NCBI RefSeq assembly: GCF_000239775.1
Contig: NZ_CAFI01000037.1
Coordinates: 23,996-87,995, forward strand
Origin: Bradyrhizobium sp. ORS 375
GTDB lineage: Bacteria; Pseudomonadota; Alphaproteobacteria; Rhizobiales; Xanthobacteraceae
Direction: 5' to 3'
Length of the DNA stretch: 64,000 nucleotides
The notes beneath the pieces were generated by a model. It was not told where the DNA came from and made no database searches. It saw only the letters and a list, made by a program, of their open reading frames with translations. A program made the translations under genes and the position numbers. Shown here one piece after another: positions 59,353 to 64,000 of the stretch (its first letter is position 1; every line of letters begins with the position of its first letter).

Positions 59353-61152
59353 ATGACGGACCTTCCCATCCGGATCGGCCTCGAGGGACATCCCGACGCC
59401 GCAATGGTCCGGGGACGCCCGGGCTGGCTCCTGCGCGGGCTGCTGGCCCTTGCGCTGGTCGGCGTGGCGGCCTGGCTCGGCTATGCCATCGCCTTCTCGC
59501 GCGGGCTCGACCAGCGCCACGCCGCCGCCCAGCAGCGGCTGGCGGTCGAGGCCGCGCAGCTCGACGGCTATCTCTCGCGTTTCGAATATCTGCCCTCGCT
59601 GCTGGAGACCTCGCCGGATGTGTTCAGGCTGCTCGGCACACCGGATGACCGCGCCCTGCAGCAGAGCGTCAGCCTGTACCTGAAGTCGATCAATCTGCTG
59701 GCCGGCGCCGACAACCTCTATGTCCTGACCGTCGACGGCGACGCGATCGCCGCGGCCGATTTCGACCAGCCGGGCACGCCGGTCGGCAGCAACCTTTCTT
59801 ACCGGCCCTACATGCGCCAGGCGCTGGCGACCGGCCGCGGCGCCTTCTTCGGCATCGGCATCACCAGCGCCCGCGCCGGCTACTATCTGTCCTACGCGAT
59901 CAAGCGCGACGGGCGGACGATCGGCGTCGCCGTGGTCAAGGTCAATCTCGATGCGTTCGAGCGCGAGTGGCGCAACCGCGGCGCCGACATGCTGCTGGTC
60001 GATGCGCGCGGCGTCACCATTCTCGCCTCGCGCGACGAATGGCGCTTCCGCCCGCTGACGCCGCTCACGGTCGATGCGCTGGAAGAGATCGCGACGTCGA
60101 AGCCCTATGGCAGCTCCAGCCTCGCGCCGCTCGGCTGGACCTTCATGGAGCGCGCGGATCGCGGCGGGCGGGTGACGACCGAGCGCGGCGCGGTCTACAG
60201 CATCGACGAACGTTCGCTCCACGAGCGGCAATGGCAGCTGATGCTGCTCGACGACGAGGCGCCGGTCCGGCGCACGGCCCTCATCATTGGCACGCTGTCG
60301 GGGCTCGCCAGCATCGTGGCGCTGCTGCTGTTCGGCCTGCTGGCGCAGCGCCGCAACGAGATCCGGCAGCGGCTGGCGAGCCAGGCCGCGCTGCAGGCCG
60401 CCAACGATCGGCTGGAAGTCCGGGTGCAGGAGCGCACCGCCGAATTGCGCGCTGCGCAGGACGAGCTGGTGCATGCCGGCAAGCTCGCCGTACTCGGACA
60501 GATGTCGGCCGGCATGGTGCACGAGATCAATCAGCCGCTGGCGGCGCTGCAGACCGCGTCCGACAATGCCGTGCAGTTCGTCGATCGCGGCATGATCGGC
60601 GAGGCCCGGGGCAATCTCGTCCGCATTGGTGAGCTGGTGCGCCGCTTGGCGCGCTTGACCGGCCAGCTGCGCGTGTTCGCCTACAAATCGAATGCGCCGC
60701 TCGACGTGGTCGCGGTCGAGCAGGCGGTGGCGGAGACGCTGAAGATCCTCGGCGCGCGGGTGAAGGATTGCGGCGTGGATGTCAGCATCGATCTCGCGCC
60801 GGAGCTGCAGGTCCGCGCCGACCAGATCCGGCTCGAGCAACTGCTCTGCAACATCGTCGCCAATGCGATCGACGCCGTTGAGGGCGCGGCGCAGAAGTCC
60901 ATCTCGATTCGCGCCGCGCGTGAGGACGGGCAGTGCCGCATCGCCATCGGCAACAGCGGCCCTGCGATCGCCGACGACGTTCTGCAGCGCATGTTCGAGC
61001 CGTTCGTGACCACCAAGCCGGCCGGCAAGGGGCTGGGCCTCGGCCTCGTCATCGCCAATCACATCGCGCGCTCGTTTGGCGGCGAGCTGCGGGCGCGCAA
61101 TCTCGATCCCATTGGCGCCGAGTTCGTCCTGCTTCTGCCGCTTGCCGCATGA
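59353..61152 (+). CDS. dctB: DctB-like membrane sensor histidine kinase
   Basis: 599 aa from the ATG at 59353; an ATG at 59299 and a longer frame from 59167 are alternatives. Two membrane helices (LLRGLLALALVGVAAWLGYAIAF and ALIIGTLSGLASIVALLLFGLL) enclose a periplasmic double-PAS-like sensor with the DctB pattern YRPYMRQALATGRGAFFGIG and SARAGYYLSYAI, the dicarboxylate-contact region of the family. A coiled coil leads to GMVHEINQPLAAL (phospho-His390), with N box NIVANAIDAVEG and glycine lid GKGLGLGLVIANHI. It should phosphorylate the DctD-like regulator 12 nt downstream in response to C4-dicarboxylates. Confidence 0.88.
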   Translation: MTDLPIRIGLEGHPDAAMVRGRPGWLLRGLLALALVGVAAWLGYAIAFSRGLDQRHAAAQQRLAVEAAQLDGYLSRFEYLPSLLETSPDVFRLLGTPDDRALQQSVSLYLKSINLLAGADNLYVLTVDGDAIAAADFDQPGTPVGSNLSYRPYMRQALATGRGAFFGIGITSARAGYYLSYAIKRDGRTIGVAVVKVNLDAFEREWRNRGADMLLVDARGVTILASRDEWRFRPLTPLTVDALEEIATSKPYGSSSLAPLGWTFMERADRGGRVTTERGAVYSIDERSLHERQWQLMLLDDEAPVRRTALIIGTLSGLASIVALLLFGLLAQRRNEIRQRLASQAALQAANDRLEVRVQERTAELRAAQDELVHAGKLAVLGQMSAGMVHEINQPLAALQTASDNAVQFVDRGMIGEARGNLVRIGELVRRLARLTGQLRVFAYKSNAPLDVVAVEQAVAETLKILGARVKDCGVDVSIDLAPELQVRADQIRLEQLLCNIVANAIDAVEGAAQKSISIRAAREDGQCRIAIGNSGPAIADDVLQRMFEPFVTTKPAGKGLGLGLVIANHIARSFGGELRARNLDPIGAEFVLLLPLAA

Positions 61153-61164
61153 GAAGGTCCGCGT

Positions 61165-62541
<1,377 letters not shown>

Positions 62542-62709
62542 TGCACACGTCACGCGCGACGATCGGCCACGCGCCTGCGCGCGGCGGCGCTAACCTGGAT
62601 CAGGACGCCGCGGCTTTAGAGTCGTTTTAAACCCGCGCTACGCATGCGTTAGGAACGGCAACCACAGGACATCATTGCCGCGAGGTCACTTCGAACAGGA
62701 GACCTTTGC

Positions 62710-63594
62710 ATGTACTACTTTGACAAGCGGCTGCAGTATCCGGTGGCGGTGGAGACGCCCGACCCGATCTTCGCGCGTCAGCTGCAGCAGGCGATCGGCG
62801 GCGTCGAAGGCGAGATCCGCGTCTGCCTGCAATATTTCTTCCAGGCCTGGGGTGCGCGTGGACCTGCCAAATATCGCGACGTGCTGCTCAACACCGCGAC
62901 CGAGGAGATCAGCCACATCGAGATGCTGGCGACCGCTGTCGCGCTCAATCTGGAGAACGCGCCGGCGACGATGCAGGAGACGACCCTGCAAGCCAATCCG
63001 GTGGTCGGCGCCGTCATGAGCGGCGGCGAGCGCCCGCGTCATGTCATCGAGGGCATGCTGCACCGGCACATCCTGTCGACCGGCATGGCGGCGTTCCCGG
63101 CGAATGCCGACGGCGTGCCGTTCGACTGCTCGCACATCTACGCCAGCGGCAATCTGGCCGCCGACATGTATTGCAATGTCGCCGCGGAGTCGACCGGACG
63201 GACGCTTGCCGTGCGGCTCTACAACGCCACCGCCGACCGCGGCATGCAGGACATGCTGAGCTATCTGATCGCGCGCGACACCATGCACCAGCAGCAATGG
63301 CTCGCCGTGATCGAGGATCTCGGCCCGGATCAGCTGCCGATCCCGAACAGCTTCGATCGCAGCAAGGAGGCGACCGAGTTCGCCTACATGTTCATGGGCA
63401 CCGAGCGCAACGGCACGCCGCCGGAGCCCGGCCGCTATTGCGAGGGTGGCACGCCCGACGGCCAGGGCCAGTTCTCGATGCGTCCGGGCTTCGAGCCGCT
63501 CGGCGAGGTTCCGAACCTGGGACCTGCGCGTCCTGACAGCGCCGCGCAGCGCGAGCAGATGAGCAAGTCGCCGACCACGAACGCCCTGACCTGA
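62710..63594 (+). CDS. Manganese catalase
   Basis: 294 aa. The di-manganese ligands of the family align as Glu35 (GEIRVCLQYF), Glu66 and His69 (EEISHIEM), Glu160 (AAESTGR) and His193 (TMHQQQW). The enzyme removes hydrogen peroxide without haem. The C-terminal 60 residues are an unstructured Pro/Gly-rich extension. No signal peptide is seen, so it is cytoplasmic. Transcribed in the same direction as dctD but 168 nt away, probably from its own promoter. Confidence 0.93.
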   Translation: MYYFDKRLQYPVAVETPDPIFARQLQQAIGGVEGEIRVCLQYFFQAWGARGPAKYRDVLLNTATEEISHIEMLATAVALNLENAPATMQETTLQANPVVGAVMSGGERPRHVIEGMLHRHILSTGMAAFPANADGVPFDCSHIYASGNLAADMYCNVAAESTGRTLAVRLYNATADRGMQDMLSYLIARDTMHQQQWLAVIEDLGPDQLPIPNSFDRSKEATEFAYMFMGTERNGTPPEPGRYCEGGTPDGQGQFSMRPGFEPLGEVPNLGPARPDSAAQREQMSKSPTTNALT

Positions 63595-63611
63595 CGATCC
63601 CAAGGGCACCC

Positions 63612-63639
63612 GCACCGGCGCCGCTTTCGGCGCCGGTGC
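63612..63639 (+). terminator. Hairpin after manganese catalase
   Basis: GCACCGGCGCC and GGCGCCGGTGC form a perfect 11-bp stem with loop GCTTTC, 18 bp after the stop. Confidence 0.6.
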
Positions 63640-63690
63640 CGCCGTGACGGTGAGCAGGAACGAATTCCGGACGGTGCTGGTTGAGAGATC

Positions 63691-63927
63691 ATGACAGGCA
63701 GAGACACCCGCGACCTGCGCTCCGGCGCCTACGACCCCGTCAGCAAGGACGGATTGCCGCAGCCGCAGCAAGTCAAGGACGCGACGACGCCCCGCCAGCA
63801 GGAGCAGTGGGGCGCCGATGTTCGCGCCGAACCCCTGCCGGGCACCGAGCCGGTGCTGCCGGAAGGGTTGATGCGCGAGCGGCGCGATCCGCTCAACCGC
63901 AAGACAGGTCGACGCGGCAGCAAATAG
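63691..63927 (+). CDS. Small disordered hypothetical protein
   Basis: 78 aa, rich in Pro, Gln, Arg and Asp, without hydrophobic segments, probably intrinsically disordered (SGAYDPVSKDGLPQPQQVKD, then PLNRKTGRRGSK). Small proteins of this type occur downstream of stress genes such as manganese catalase in rhizobia as far as I recall. A function is not known. A hairpin separates it from the catalase gene. Confidence 0.6.
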   Translation: MTGRDTRDLRSGAYDPVSKDGLPQPQQVKDATTPRQQEQWGADVRAEPLPGTEPVLPEGLMRERRDPLNRKTGRRGSK

Positions 63928-63948
63928 AAGCCGCGAAATCGCTGCGCT

Positions 63949-63990
63949 CCCTCTCCCCGTTCTTACGGGGAGAGGGTTGGGTGAGGGGCA
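63949..63990. repeat. Dispersed repeat, related to that at 52065
   Basis: CCCTCTCCCCGT and ACGGGGAGAGGG form a perfect 12-bp stem with loop TCTT, followed by TTGGGTGAGGGGC. The same CTCTCCCCG...GGGGAGAG and GTGAGGGG words occur in the repeat between aceF and lpdA. It may continue beyond the window. Confidence 0.65.
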
Positions 63991-64000
63991 GCGGCACGGG

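Overview
The window reads as chromosome of a Bradyrhizobium-like alphaproteobacterium. The basis is high GC content, Bradyrhizobiaceae-style dispersed intergenic repeats, long antisense open frames typical of high-GC DNA, many solute-binding-protein transporters and the protein families present. This is judged by eye, with no database search.

Region 1 (1-17.4 kb) is a regulatory and detoxification block. Three paralogous regulators (OmpR-type winged helix, STAND-type ATPase, TPR-like tail) sit among a stand-alone HisKA_2 histidine kinase, a glyoxalase-fold protein, an operon of epoxide hydrolase, crotonase-fold protein, two-subunit molybdenum hydroxylase and OsmC, and a methionine sulfoxide reductase. 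Four promoters here share a motif of phased 10-bp units (TAACNNNNNN, often preceded by a GCAAC unit). It is upstream of a partial minus-strand gene, the kinase, the glyoxalase gene and the epoxide hydrolase operon, and is the likely operator of these regulators.

Region 2 (17.4-20.3 kb) holds an orphan Bug-type binding protein, two small lower-GC genes and a 47-nt remnant of the 3' half of a tRNA-Gln(TTG) gene. The remnant looks like an attachment-site scar, and its orientation places any integrated element to its left.

Region 3 (20.3-25.2 kb) is a GntR-controlled TRAP transporter with an L-idonate 5-dehydrogenase-like enzyme. Region 4 (25.2-35.6 kb) is a LysR-controlled hydroxyquinol/resorcinol-type pathway: flavin monooxygenase, hydroxyquinol 1,2-dioxygenase, maleylacetate reductase and a complete branched-chain-type ABC transporter. 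A second dioxygenase paralogue has lost two of its four iron ligands. Region 5 (35.6-47.4 kb) has an Mfd-like helicase, a repeat-rich gap, a DUF1259 protein, a pair of small unknown genes, and a PepSY protein with a TonB-dependent receptor.

Region 6 (47.5-62.5 kb) appears to be one functional unit: AceE-type pyruvate dehydrogenase E1, E2 with two lipoyl domains, E3 with its own lipoyl domain, DctA, malic enzyme, NDH-2 and a DctB/DctD-like two-component pair. A near-consensus sigma-54 promoter with two upstream dyads precedes aceE. The genes would import C4-dicarboxylates, convert malate to pyruvate and acetyl-CoA, and reoxidise NADH. A manganese catalase, a small disordered protein and another dispersed repeat end the window.
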